The position numbers and the translations under genes are program-made. This document shows positions 8,407-15,679 of a stretch of 30,707 bases of DNA, piece by piece. The notes below the pieces were generated by a model, which saw nothing but the letters and a program-made list of their open reading frames with translations, made no database searches and was not told the origin of the DNA. Where the stretch lies: NCBI GenBank assembly GCA_947624715.1, contig CANQLO010000022.1, positions 1 through 30,707 of the forward strand, written 5' to 3'. Source of the DNA: an uncultured Clostridia bacterium. GTDB lineage: Bacteria; Bacillota_A; Clostridia; TANB77; CAG-508. How positions within the stretch are numbered: the stretch's first letter is position 1; the number at the start of each line of letters is the position of its first letter.

Positions 8407-9477
8407 CTATTCTTCGTCTTCTGGTTCTTTTTCTTGTTCTTCATCAATAACTTCATCACCTAAACTATTTTCAAAAGCTTGGTCAAAGTTATTTCTAATT
8501 TTTTCTTCTATTTCATTCATAATAGTTGGGTTGTCTTCTAAGTATTTTTTAGCATTTTCTCTTCCTTGTCCTATTCTTTCTCCATTATAACCAAACCAAG
8601 AACCGCTTTTTTCTACTAATCCAAGATTTATAGCTATATCTAGAATATTTCCAGATTTAGATATTCCTTTTCCATATATTATATCAAATTCTGCTTCTCT
8701 AAATGGAGGAGCAACTTTATTTTTTACAACTTTTACTCTTGCTCTACTTCCTATAACATCTCCATCTTGCTTGATATTTTCAACTTTTCTAATATCTAAT
8801 CTTACTGATGCATAGAATTTTAATGCTCTTCCTCCAGGTGTTGTTTCTGGATTTCCAAACATTATTCCTACTTTTTCTCTTAATTGATTTATAAATACAA
8901 TGCAACTATTTGATTTATTTATTACACCTGCCAATTTTCTTAATGCTTGTGACATAAGTCTTGCTTGAAGACCTACATGAGCATCTCCCATATCTCCATC
9001 AATTTCAGCTTTTGGAACTAAGGCTGCAACAGAGTCAACTACTATTAAATCTATTGCACCGCTTCTAACTAAAGCTTCTGCTATTTCTAAAGCTTGTTCA
9101 CCTGTATCTGGTTGTGATACTATTAAATTATCTATATCTACACCAAGATGTTTTGCATATACTGGATCTAATGCATGCTCTGCATCAATAAATGCTGCTT
9201 CTCCACCTTGCTTTTGAGCTTCTGCTATCATATGTAATGCTAAAGTAGTTTTTCCTGATGATTCAGGTCCAAATACTTCTATAATTCTTCCTTTAGGAAT
9301 ACCTCCTATTCCTAAAGCTATATCTAGACTAAGAGCACCTGTTGGAATTGCTTCTATGTTTATTGCTTTAAAATCTCCTAATTTCATTACTGATCCTTTT
9401 CCAAATTGTTTTTCAATTTGTCCCATTGCTGCTTCTAATGCTTTTTGTTTTTCTGAATTCATTTTTTCTGTACTCAT
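8407..9477 (-). CDS. recA: Recombinase A
   Basis: ATP-dependent strand-exchange protein and SOS co-protease. Walker [10 protein letters not shown] is at residues 70-78; the Walker B region [16 protein letters not shown], the loop motif [22 protein letters not shown] (L2 region, shown in part) and the acidic C-terminal tail are all intact. At 356 aa it is full length. AGGAGG lies 5 nt before the ATG. A near-consensus promoter with an SOS-like palindrome lies upstream. recX and scpA follow. Confidence 0.98.
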   Translation of the reverse strand: MSTEKMNSEKQKALEAAMGQIEKQFGKGSVMKLGDFKAINIEAIPTGALSLDIALGIGGIPKGRIIEVFGPESSGKTTLALHMIAEAQKQGGEAAFIDAEHALDPVYAKHLGVDIDNLIVSQPDTGEQALEIAEALVRSGAIDLIVVDSVAALVPKAEIDGDMGDAHVGLQARLMSQALRKLAGVINKSNSCIVFINQLREKVGIMFGNPETTPGGRALKFYASVRLDIRKVENIKQDGDVIGSRARVKVVKNKVAPPFREAEFDIIYGKGISKSGNILDIAINLGLVEKSGSWFGYNGERIGQGRENAKKYLEDNPTIMNEIEEKIRNNFDQAFENSLGDEVIDEEQEKEPEDEE

Positions 9478-9497
9478 AATTTCCTCCTATTTTTTCT

Positions 9498-9509
9498 AAA
9501 CATATGTTT
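9498..9509 (-). promoter_or_regulatory. Candidate LexA (SOS) operator
   Basis: AAACATATGTTT is a perfect 12-bp palindrome just downstream of the recA -10 box. The Gram-positive LexA box is of the form GAACATATGTTC, so one base differs in each half-site. The position would block initiation. Binding is inferred. Confidence 0.55.
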
Positions 9510-9515
9510 GTACAT

Positions 9516-9543
9516 ATTATATATTAAATAAATTTTTTGTCAA
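9516..9543 (-). promoter_or_regulatory. recA promoter
   Basis: TTGACA (9538-9543), 16 nt, TATAAT (9516-9521) on the minus strand, a near-perfect sigma-A promoter about 40 nt before the recA start codon. Confidence 0.8.
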
Positions 9544-9560
9544 TACTTTTTCTATTTTTT

Positions 9561-9672
9561 TAATATAGTTATTTTTGAAAAAGCCTTGGCCGCTACCAAG
9601 CGTAGCGCGATTGGAGCAGCAATCTTTAGGTTGCGTTGCGTGGGCATCGCTTGAAAAAATAACTATATTTAT
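9561..9672. repeat. MITE-like palindromic repeat, copy 3 (opposite orientation)
   Basis: Terminal inverted repeats of the TATAGTTATTTTT type enclose the family's core in reverse orientation to copies 2 and 4, with several substitutions and a shorter interior (about 112 bp). It ends 5 nt downstream of the stop of the peptide-binding protein gene. Confidence 0.82.
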
Positions 9673-9677
9673 AAAAA

Positions 9678-11255
9678 CTATTGTTGTCTATACCATTTAT
9701 TAAAATTGTAATATAAAAAGTTTGAATTTGGTGAAAAGTCTCCACCTACGTTTGAATTTAAAATAATTGTTCCTTTATTTCTATATAAGCCTATATTAGG
9801 TACTTCTTCATTTACAATTTTTTGTGCTTCCTTAATTGTGTCTACTGAATTAATCTTTGAAAATACTTCTTCATTATAATAGTTAGATATGTTACCATAA
9901 CCATAAAAGTATGATAAATCAGGACTTACTGAACTTGATACACCAGTTAATATCAATTGGTAATCTTTATTGTTTAAGTAATTATAATACCTATTATCAT
10001 CTATTTTTACAACATTGATGATTATTCCTACTTCTGATAGTTGATTTTTAAGCTGATTTGCAACATTAACTCTATCACTATTACTTTCATTAACAACTAA
10101 CGATAAATTTAATTTTTTTACATATCCATTTATATTTTTCTGCCATCTATTATTTGTATAAGTCCACCCAGCATCTTGCAATGTTCTTTTTGCTAAATCT
10201 TGATTAAATGTAATAACATTTTCTCCATTATATAAGAAACTTCCATAATCAAGTGGTCCATTTGATACCACTTTTGAGTTTCCAAATATCGTACTTACTA
10301 TACTATCTTTGTTTATAGCATAACTTATTGCCTTTCTTACTGCTGGATCTGATAAAATATTATCATTACAGTTAAAGCTTAAAAAATCATAGTCTCTTCC
10401 GTAATATTCTCTTTTATTATATCCTATAGTTCCTATATAATCTGAATAGTTTGTCATATAGGTATTTACTAAATCAACATTTCCAAGTTTAAATGTGTTA
10501 AATATCTCTCCTATTGCGTTATACTTATGTAATGTAATTGATTGTGTTCGTGGTTGATTCGTTTTAAAATCCTTCCATTTATCATTCATAATAAGCAATA
10601 TGTTATCATCATTTATGCTTGCAATTTTATACATTCCTGTTCCCATTGGAATCTTACTTGAATTTACAAAATCTTCTCCGAAATAATATCTACTTGACAC
10701 TACTGGAAAAGTTAAGTTATATTCAAAAAATGGTACACTTCTTGATAAATTTATAACTACTGTTTCCGAGTCTGGTGTTTCTACACTTACTATATCTTGT
10801 ACATTTGATAAATAAATTGAGTTAGTATTTTTAATTTGTTCTATTGTATATTTTATGTCTGAAGATGTAAGTTGAGATCCATCTTGCCATCTAATATTTG
10901 AGTCTACTTTTATCTCATAGCTTGTTTCTGATGTCATATTAATTGAAGTTCCTAAAGATGTCTCTAATCTATAATCTGAGGTAACATTAAAAATTGAGTC
11001 AAATACAAGCTTGTCTATATTTACTATATCCCTATTTTTGGTTAAAATAGGATTCATTGTATCATAATTTGTTATACCCATTTTTAAATTTTCTACTATG
11101 CTAATACCTTCTTCTTCAGTAGAATTATAATTTTCTGAATCCTCTTCTCCTTCTTTGTTATTGCTATAATATAATATATAAACGGCTCCACAAATAAGAG
11201 CTATTACAACTATAATAAATATATACTTAAAAAAGTTATTACTACTTGATTTCAT
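9678..11255 (-). CDS. Membrane-anchored ABC transporter oligopeptide-binding protein (SBP_bac_5)
   Basis: Extracytoplasmic binding protein of the OppA/DppA type (family 5). After one N-terminal transmembrane helix (about 10-30) and an acidic linker come the typical blocks RWQDGSQLTSSDIKYTIEQI, KAISYAINKDSIV and ANQLKNQLSEVGI. Most Gram-positive homologues are lipoproteins; here there is no proper lipobox (the Cys in ALIC lies within the membrane helix), so anchoring by the helix is inferred. No permease or ATPase genes are adjacent. A strong AAGGAG lies about 50 nt upstream of the ATG, separated by a 9-bp hairpin; no good site is close to the ATG. Confidence 0.85.
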   Translation of the reverse strand: MKSSSNNFFKYIFIIVVIALICGAVYILYYSNNKEGEEDSENYNSTEEEGISIVENLKMGITNYDTMNPILTKNRDIVNIDKLVFDSIFNVTSDYRLETSLGTSINMTSETSYEIKVDSNIRWQDGSQLTSSDIKYTIEQIKNTNSIYLSNVQDIVSVETPDSETVVINLSRSVPFFEYNLTFPVVSSRYYFGEDFVNSSKIPMGTGMYKIASINDDNILLIMNDKWKDFKTNQPRTQSITLHKYNAIGEIFNTFKLGNVDLVNTYMTNYSDYIGTIGYNKREYYGRDYDFLSFNCNDNILSDPAVRKAISYAINKDSIVSTIFGNSKVVSNGPLDYGSFLYNGENVITFNQDLAKRTLQDAGWTYTNNRWQKNINGYVKKLNLSLVVNESNSDRVNVANQLKNQLSEVGIIINVVKIDDNRYYNYLNNKDYQLILTGVSSSVSPDLSYFYGYGNISNYYNEEVFSKINSVDTIKEAQKIVNEEVPNIGLYRNKGTIILNSNVGGDFSPNSNFLYYNFNKWYRQQ

Positions 11256-11268
11256 TTTTTTCTTGTAT

Positions 11269-11296
11269 AATCAATTATATTTCTATTTAATTGATT
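11269..11296 (-). promoter_or_regulatory. Hairpin between the ribosome site and the start codon of the peptide-binding protein
   Basis: AATCAATTA (11269-11277) pairs with TAATTGATT (11288-11296). It lies between the only strong Shine-Dalgarno (AAGGAG, 11306-11311) and the ATG at 11255. Folding would bring the two closer; this is a possible translational control element or simply a leader hairpin. Confidence 0.35.
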
Positions 11297-11316
11297 AATC
11301 CCTTTCTCCTTTGAGT

Positions 11317-11345
11317 ATCATATAATAATATAATCAATTTTTCAA
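11317..11345 (-). promoter_or_regulatory. Promoter of the peptide-binding protein gene
   Basis: TTGAAA (11340-11345), 17 nt, TATGAT (11317-11322) on the minus strand, about 60 nt before the start codon. Confidence 0.55.
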
Positions 11346-11469
11346 TATTTTAGTCAAAAATGACATGAATAAATATTTTGTCAGCTTCACAACAATATTT
11401 ATCCATGCCCCACATAAATTCTATGGTTACCCATATAATCGTTAAAACGATTTATTTTATACAACTTTC

Positions 11470-11730
11470 TTATCTAGACTCTACTATAAGTCTAATTCCT
11501 GTTCTGTCTTCTCCTTCTACTTGAACCTCTGCAAATGCAGGTATACATACTAAGTCAACTCCTGTTGGCGCTACAAATCCTCTTGCTATAGCAACAGCTT
11601 TTACAGCTTGATTTAGAGCTCCTGCTCCAATTGCTTGCATTTCCGCCTTTCTTGTTTCTTTTACCATTCCAGCAATAGCTCCTGCTACTGAATTTGGGTT
11701 TGATTTTGATGAGATTTTTAAAACTTCCAT
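11470..11730 (-). CDS. spoVS: Stage V sporulation protein S
   Basis: SpoVS is a small, highly conserved protein with an Alba-like fold that affects coat assembly and septation in sporulating cells. The 86 aa match the family from end to end (MEVLKISSKSNPNSVAGAIA, AIGAGALNQAVKAVAIARG, CIPAFAEVQVEGEDRTGIRL). AGGAGG precedes the ATG. In Bacillus it follows rny and ymdB; here the prepilin/FGE-fold gene lies between ymdB and spoVS. Confidence 0.97.
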   Translation of the reverse strand: MEVLKISSKSNPNSVAGAIAGMVKETRKAEMQAIGAGALNQAVKAVAIARGFVAPTGVDLVCIPAFAEVQVEGEDRTGIRLIVESR

Positions 11731-11772
11731 TTTTTCCTCCTAATATTATTTTATTTTGTAATTACAAATATA

Positions 11773-11801
11773 TTTATAATACTATAGGAACAAAATGTCT
11801 A
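11773..11801 (-). promoter_or_regulatory. Candidate spoVS promoter
   Basis: TAGACA (11796-11801), 17 nt, TATAAA (11773-11778) on the minus strand, about 45 nt before the start codon. No clear sporulation-sigma pattern was recognised. Confidence 0.5.
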
Positions 11802-11867
11802 GTATTTTCAATGATTTTCTTTAACTTTTCGTCGACAGTTTTTGACAATATTTTACATTCTTAATTA

Positions 11868-11898
11868 AAAAAATGTATACCATATTAGTATGGTATAC
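11868..11898 (-). terminator. Perfect 10-bp hairpin behind the first FGE-fold gene
   Basis: GTATACCATA (11875-11884) pairs exactly with TATGGTATAC (11889-11898) over a 4-nt loop. On the minus strand the hairpin is followed by ATTTTTTT, so it is a plausible terminator for the gene ending at 11969. A second small hairpin (ACCAC/GTGGT, 11897-11910) abuts it. Confidence 0.65.
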
Positions 11899-11968
11899 CA
11901 CGCAAGTGGTGCGATCGACTTGTCCTGTCATCTGTACAAGAACAATCCAAATGCACTATATTTCGGAG

Positions 11969-13216
11969 CTACTTTAAATATAAAAGTGGACGGAACCCAA
12001 AGAAGTCATCGCTGCCACCCGTATAGTAGTAGCTACGAACAGCTGTGTAGCCTTTGCTTTTGTTGTCGTACATATCGCCTCGAAAAGTGCAAGGGCAGTC
12101 TAAGCCAAAGACGGAGTTCATAGAATATTCTGTTGTCCACTCATATACATTTCCTGCCATATCAAATATATGACATTTCTCATCTCCTGTTGCTCCGGTA
12201 TTTTTTAAACTACCATTCCCGTCTGATTTATTTGCATAATTTTCATTTTCCATTGCTTGAATATATACTATCGCTGTATCCCATGCATAACTATTTACTA
12301 AATCACTTGTATATTTTTCTTCTCCTTCATACATTCTTTGTGCTGCAGCTGAAGCGTTTGATTGGGTTATATTATTCCATACTGCTCCTACTTTTGATAC
12401 TGGTTTACCATCAGTACCACGTCCCGCTTCATATCTCGCTAAATAATATCCATGATTGTTTTCTACACTTGTTATAAAATTTTCTAAAGATTTTGCTCCT
12501 TCTCCTCCATTTTCTCTTACTAAATTTGTACTTTCTTTAAAATTATAACTCTCACTGCTAGGAACATGAAATGTAAGTGTGATATCATTTGCTCTTTCTG
12601 AACCTTTTTGTACTATCTCTGGTGTTCCATCTGTTGAACTTTGTGTTCCATTGTATTGATCCTTAAATGTATACCTTCCTAATGTTATTTCTACTTTACT
12701 TCCACTTTTTAATTTAATTAAATCTGTTGCTTCTGGCTCTGTTTGTGCATTATTATCTCCATTTATATTACTTACTGGTATCCATACAAATTGGTTTTGG
12801 TTTGCATCTTCTATTACTATTCCATCTTCTACATTTTCTCCTGTTACATATTTGAACCCACTTGGTATTACTAATGGATTTCCTAAACTGTCTTTCACTT
12901 CTTTATTATCTTCATGATTCGTATCTGTTACTGTTGATACTAGTGGGGTATCGTCTTCTGTTGGTTGTGTTGTTCCTCCATTTACTCCATCTATTAAATT
13001 TTGTATCATTCCCGCTGCACCAGTTAATTCTTCTTTTTCCTTTTGACTTGCTTTATCATGTTCTTCTATTCCTTTTTTCGCTGTATTTATTAATCCTCCA
13101 TCTTCTAATGCTAGATTTAGAGTCACTCCTGCTAGTACTAACATTATTATTATGGTTACGACAAGCGCTATAAGCGTAATTCCTCCTTCATTTCTTTTCT
13201 GCTTTTGTTCTTTCAT
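11969..13216 (-). CDS. Prepilin-like protein with C-terminal FGE-sulfatase (C-type-lectin-like) domain; candidate DGR target
   Basis: The 415-aa protein begins with a type IV prepilin/pseudopilin leader: basic residues, then GG followed by ITLIALVVTIIIMLVLAGV. A prepilin peptidase would cut after the Gly; the hydrophobic helix is followed by a short coiled-coil-like stretch. A spacer leads to the FGE-sulfatase/SUMF1-type domain (FVWIPVSNI near 145; YYLARYEAG near 260; HIFDMAGNVYEWTTEYS near 350), the fold used by many diversity-generating retroelement target proteins. The last 50 residues, ending GFRPLLYLK, use C-ending codons, unlike the rest of the gene. No sulfatase or reverse transcriptase lies nearby, so enzymatic activity is unlikely. 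AGGAGG precedes the ATG. Surface display on a pilus-like fibre or as a membrane-anchored pseudopilin is inferred. Confidence 0.8.
   Translation of the reverse strand: MKEQKQKRNEGGITLIALVVTIIIMLVLAGVTLNLALEDGGLINTAKKGIEEHDKASQKEKEELTGAAGMIQNLIDGVNGGTTQPTEDDTPLVSTVTDTNHEDNKEVKDSLGNPLVIPSGFKYVTGENVEDGIVIEDANQNQFVWIPVSNINGDNNAQTEPEATDLIKLKSGSKVEITLGRYTFKDQYNGTQSSTDGTPEIVQKGSERANDITLTFHVPSSESYNFKESTNLVRENGGEGAKSLENFITSVENNHGYYLARYEAGRGTDGKPVSKVGAVWNNITQSNASAAAQRMYEGEEKYTSDLVNSYAWDTAIVYIQAMENENYANKSDGNGSLKNTGATGDEKCHIFDMAGNVYEWTTEYSMNSVFGLDCPCTFRGDMYDNKSKGYTAVRSYYYTGGSDDFFGFRPLLYLK
11972..12121 (-). other. Candidate DGR variable region (first FGE-fold protein)
   Basis: Codons 366-415. About 22 of 50 codons end in C, whereas the codons just before use A or T almost always. 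The C-ending codons here (TCC, GTC, GGC, GAC, TGC, TAC, AGC, TTC, AAC) are all reachable from AAC by changing only adenines, as expected for a retroelement variable region. The template copy and reverse transcriptase are not in the window. Confidence 0.55.
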
Positions 13217-13286
13217 TTTTTCTTTCCTCCTTTAACTTTTATTTTTGTTTTTTATTTAACATTTGAAAAACTTATCTTTGAACCGC

Positions 13287-13325
13287 AAAAAAACTATGCA
13301 TTTTAGAATTCACTAAAACACATAG
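13287..13325 (-). terminator. Intrinsic terminator inside the leader of the FGE-fold gene
   Basis: On the minus strand a 13-bp stem (two G-U pairs), CTATGTGTTTTAG with CTAAAATGCATAG, over a 6-nt loop is followed by seven T. It lies between the promoter at 13508-13536 and the start codon at 13216, so it would end transcription about 70 nt before the gene: either an attenuator or the 3' end of a separate small RNA. Confidence 0.75.
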
Positions 13326-13502
13326 CCATTTTATCTATGTTTATTCTTTTATCTATTAAATTATTTGTTTGTGTTAGACTGCCTATACATGTTACACTTT
13401 TTATTTCTAAAGTGTAACTCTCTCTCTCTCTCTCTCTCTACAGCCTCAAGGCTTACAAACTTTGTCATTTGTTTCTCCAATCTATTTTGCTTTTTCGTTA
13501 TG
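13326..13502 (-). ncRNA. Leader RNA or small RNA upstream of the FGE-fold gene
   Basis: Transcript predicted from a consensus-like promoter to the terminator at 13287-13325, about 215 nt in all. It contains an AGCCT/AGGCT hairpin, an (AG)11 run and a 10-bp hairpin (GTTACACTTT with AAAGTGTAAC, 13391-13418). It does not match any riboswitch consensus I can recall, including c-di-GMP types. The 13217-13683 gap holds no gene. Confidence 0.5.
13418..13439. repeat. Dinucleotide microsatellite (CT)11
   Basis: Eleven uninterrupted CT units on the plus strand, (AG)11 in the predicted leader transcript of the FGE-fold gene, directly beside a 10-bp hairpin. Such tracts are prone to slipped-strand length change. 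Confidence 0.9.
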
Positions 13503-13507
13503 TTACA

Positions 13508-13536
13508 ATAATAAACTTAAAAAATTAAAATGTCAA
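13508..13536 (-). promoter_or_regulatory. Strong promoter for the FGE-fold gene leader
   Basis: TTGACA (13531-13536), 17 nt, TATTAT (13508-13513) on the minus strand. It predicts a 5' leader of about 285 nt. Confidence 0.7.
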
Positions 13537-13683
13537 CAGATTTATTCAATTATTTAAAATAGTAATAAATTTGTAATATTTCTTTTTATATTTATGTGAT
13601 TAACTTTTATTGTAATGCATTTTAACTATATGCTATATTAACTATATTTAAATGTCAATAGTAAATTTATTTTTTACTAGAAC

Positions 13684-14448
13684 CTAAACATTTATTCTAT
13701 AAACTTTTTTAGTTCTTTTTGTAATATCATCTACATCAAATATTGCTCCGTTAATCATTTGCTCTCCTTCTGCTAGCCTATATTTTTCTGGAAGAGATGT
13801 TACAAATCTTTTCAATGATGCTTCTATATCCATTCCAATTACGGAATTTATTGGTCCTGTCATTCCAATATCAGTAATATATCCTGTTCCCTTTGGTAAA
13901 ACTTTCTCATCTGATGTTTGTACATGTGTATGTGTTCCAAAAAGTACATTTACTCTGCCATCTAGATAATAAGACATTGCAAGTTTTTCTGCTGTTGCTT
14001 CTGCATGAAAATCTACTATGATAAAATCAGCATGTATATTTTTTAATATATCATCTATACAAGTAAATGGATTATCTGATAATATTCCCATATCAGTTCT
14101 ACCGATTAAATTAATTACTGCTATTTTCTTGCCTTCTTTTTCTATAATTGTATACCCTTTACCAGGCAAGCCCTTAGAGTAATTTGCTGGTCTTATAATT
14201 CTTGGATTATCTATAAATGAGAATATATCTTTTTTACCCCAAGTATGATTTCCCATTGTTATTACATCTATTTTCATTTTACATAATTCATTAAATATCT
14301 TTGTTGTCATTCCCATTCCTTGGGCAACATTTTCTCCATTTACAACAGTAAAGTCTATTTTTTCTGCTATTTGTATATTTTCTAGTTCTTTTCTTAACTT
14401 TACTACGCTACTTTCTCCAACTAAATCACCTATTGCTAAAATCTTCAT
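13684..14448 (-). CDS. ymdB: TIGR00282-family metallophosphoesterase YmdB
   Basis: YmdB-type phosphodiesterases act on 2',3'-cyclic nucleotides and affect biofilm and motility choice in Bacillus. All metal-binding blocks of the family are present in the 254 aa: GDLVGESS (near 7), VNGENVAQGMGMT, MGNHTWGKKDI, VDFHAEATAEK and FGTHTHVQTSD. The start has only a weak AAGTGA site. rny-ymdB pairing is conserved in Bacillota; here a membrane-protein gene, a repeat and an RNA-like segment separate the two. Confidence 0.95.
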   Translation of the reverse strand: MKILAIGDLVGESSVVKLRKELENIQIAEKIDFTVVNGENVAQGMGMTTKIFNELCKMKIDVITMGNHTWGKKDIFSFIDNPRIIRPANYSKGLPGKGYTIIEKEGKKIAVINLIGRTDMGILSDNPFTCIDDILKNIHADFIIVDFHAEATAEKLAMSYYLDGRVNVLFGTHTHVQTSDEKVLPKGTGYITDIGMTGPINSVIGMDIEASLKRFVTSLPEKYRLAEGEQMINGAIFDVDDITKRTKKVYRINV

Positions 14449-14543
14449 AATTTTTCACTTATGATTCTAAATCATTTCTCCTCTCTATTATTTATTTCTA
14501 GATTTGTCTTTTTTATTTACACACTTTTTTGCATATATTTTGA

Positions 14544-15089
14544 CTATCTATTTTTTTCTTTCTTAAATTTACTTACAACTTTAGCTAAAATCCAAACAAT
14601 TTCTGTTGAGTTTCTTCTTGCATATCCTTTTCCTAAAGCTTTTCCTCCTATTGTAAGAGATGCAACTAATGCACTTATTATAAATTGTAGATCAAATGGA
14701 ATACTACTTCCTTGCATAAGTTTCATTGATATTGCTGCACTTATTGCTCCACTCAATACTCCGCATATATCTCCTATAACATCAGCACATATATTTGATA
14801 CTTTACTTGAATTTTTTATCAAACTAATTGCTGTTTTTGCACCTTTTATTTTTTTAGTTGCTTTTGCATGAAATTCATCTTCTTTTACAACAGTAACTGC
14901 AACACCCACTATATCAAATAATATTCCTATTCCTATTACAAGTAGTAATACTATTATTGCAGGTAAAACAGAAAGTAAAGTAACCGCTTCACTTGAAATA
15001 AAAGAGAATATTATTGATAATATAAATGCTATTAAAGATATTTTAAAAAACCATTTTACTTCTTCTTTTCTATCATTATTTTTTTTCAT
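14544..15089 (-). CDS. Small integral membrane protein, CorB/DUF21-like
   Basis: With the start at 15089, supported by GGAG 5 nt upstream, the protein has 181 aa; longer in-frame versions run into the repeat at 15161. Two hydrophobic helices (about 15-35 and 38-65) are followed by DIVGVAVTVVKEDEFHAKA, a Lys-rich segment, then a Gly/Ala-rich region (ICGVLSGAISAAISMKL) that could cross the membrane again. I associate this pattern with small clostridial proteins labelled Mg/Co transporter CorB-like, but no CBS or transporter-associated domain is present and the activity is unknown. It lies 95 nt upstream of ymdB on the same strand. Confidence 0.7.
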   Translation of the reverse strand: MKKNNDRKEEVKWFFKISLIAFILSIIFSFISSEAVTLLSVLPAIIVLLLVIGIGILFDIVGVAVTVVKEDEFHAKATKKIKGAKTAISLIKNSSKVSNICADVIGDICGVLSGAISAAISMKLMQGSSIPFDLQFIISALVASLTIGGKALGKGYARRNSTEIVWILAKVVSKFKKEKNR

Positions 15090-15160
15090 ATTTACTCCAT
15101 TTCTAGTTATTATTATAATGTAATTCGTTAATTTTGTCGAGATGTTTAGATAAATATAAT

Positions 15161-15287
15161 ACATAAATATAGTTATTTTTTCAAGCCTTGTTGTCGCAAC
15201 GCAACCTAAAGGTTGCTGCTCCATTCGCCCTTCGTTTCACTCCGGTTGGTCGCTACGCGGCATTTTCAAAAATAACTATATTTATGT
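15161..15287. repeat. MITE-like palindromic repeat, copy 4
   Basis: A 127-bp element with perfect 20-bp terminal inverted repeats, almost identical to copy 2 at 5545-5671 (differences include one base in CACTCCGG and the bases beside the right repeat). It lies between the CorB-like gene and the RNA-like region. Confidence 0.88.
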
Positions 15288-15300
15288 AACATATTGATAA

Positions 15301-15326
15301 AAAAACGATAAGATGTTATCTTACCG
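15301..15326 (-). terminator. Intrinsic terminator of the HEARO-like transcript region
   Basis: On the minus strand GGTAAGAT and ATCTTATC form a stem around AAC, followed by G and seven T. It would end a transcript of about 560 nt starting from the promoter at 15868-15896. Confidence 0.7.
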
Positions 15327-15402
15327 TTCATTTTAAATCTATGTTGGTAAAGTTCTATGTAAATTTTACGGTTTAGGTCTAGTCGAATTTCTCTACTTTG
15401 CA

Positions 15403-15657
15403 CTAAACATTACTGTTTAGTTGTTTCCATTTAAGCAAAGCATCCAAGATAATTTGGCTACCAGATTACCACTTAAATCCGTATCTTAATCCACAAAACT
15501 CCTTAATCCCAATAAACAGTCTAGAAGTTTTCCTTGAAATATTACGTTTATTACTAATTTCTTTTGCAATAGTGATTTCATAGCAAATAATAAAATTATT
15601 TGGCCAAATAATTTTATTTTTTAAGCTAATCCCAAGACTATCACTCAAAATAGGCAT
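15403..15657 (-). pseudogene. Decayed ORF behind the RNA-like region
   Basis: A 63-codon frame (MPILSDSLGISLKNK to GLRYGFKW, stop at 15466) continues in frame past the stop for another 20 codons (GSQIILDALLKWKQLNSNV) to a second stop at 15403. Then another frame reads REIRLDLNRKIYIELYQHRF and runs into the repeat. This looks like one former gene broken by stops and a frameshift. There is no ribosome site and I do not recognise the family; it is not an IscB nuclease as far as I can see. Confidence 0.3.
15589..15618. repeat. Perfect 30-bp palindrome
   Basis: AATAAAATTATTTGG is followed immediately by its exact reverse complement, with no loop. It lies inside the decayed ORF and could extrude as a cruciform. 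Confidence 0.9.
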
Positions 15658-15679
15658 TGCAATATATAGACTTATATAT

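Noticed and set aside
11390..11469. Hairpin ATCGTT/AACGAT behind spoVS as terminator
   Set aside because: Six base pairs with a 2-nt loop and no T-run; too weak to list as a feature.
11890..12123. Plus-strand open frame over the variable region
   Set aside because: It is antisense to the FGE-fold gene end; its openness follows from the unusual codon composition there.
13326..13502. c-di-GMP riboswitch in the leader of the FGE-fold gene
   Set aside because: The leader lacks the conserved aptamer segments such as the GCAAACC/ACGCAAAGC blocks; only the terminator layout fits a riboswitch.
15090..15224. N-terminal extension of the CorB-like protein into the repeat
   Set aside because: The frame is open through the MITE-like element, but GGAG before the ATG at 15089 and the repeat origin of the extension mark the shorter start as real.
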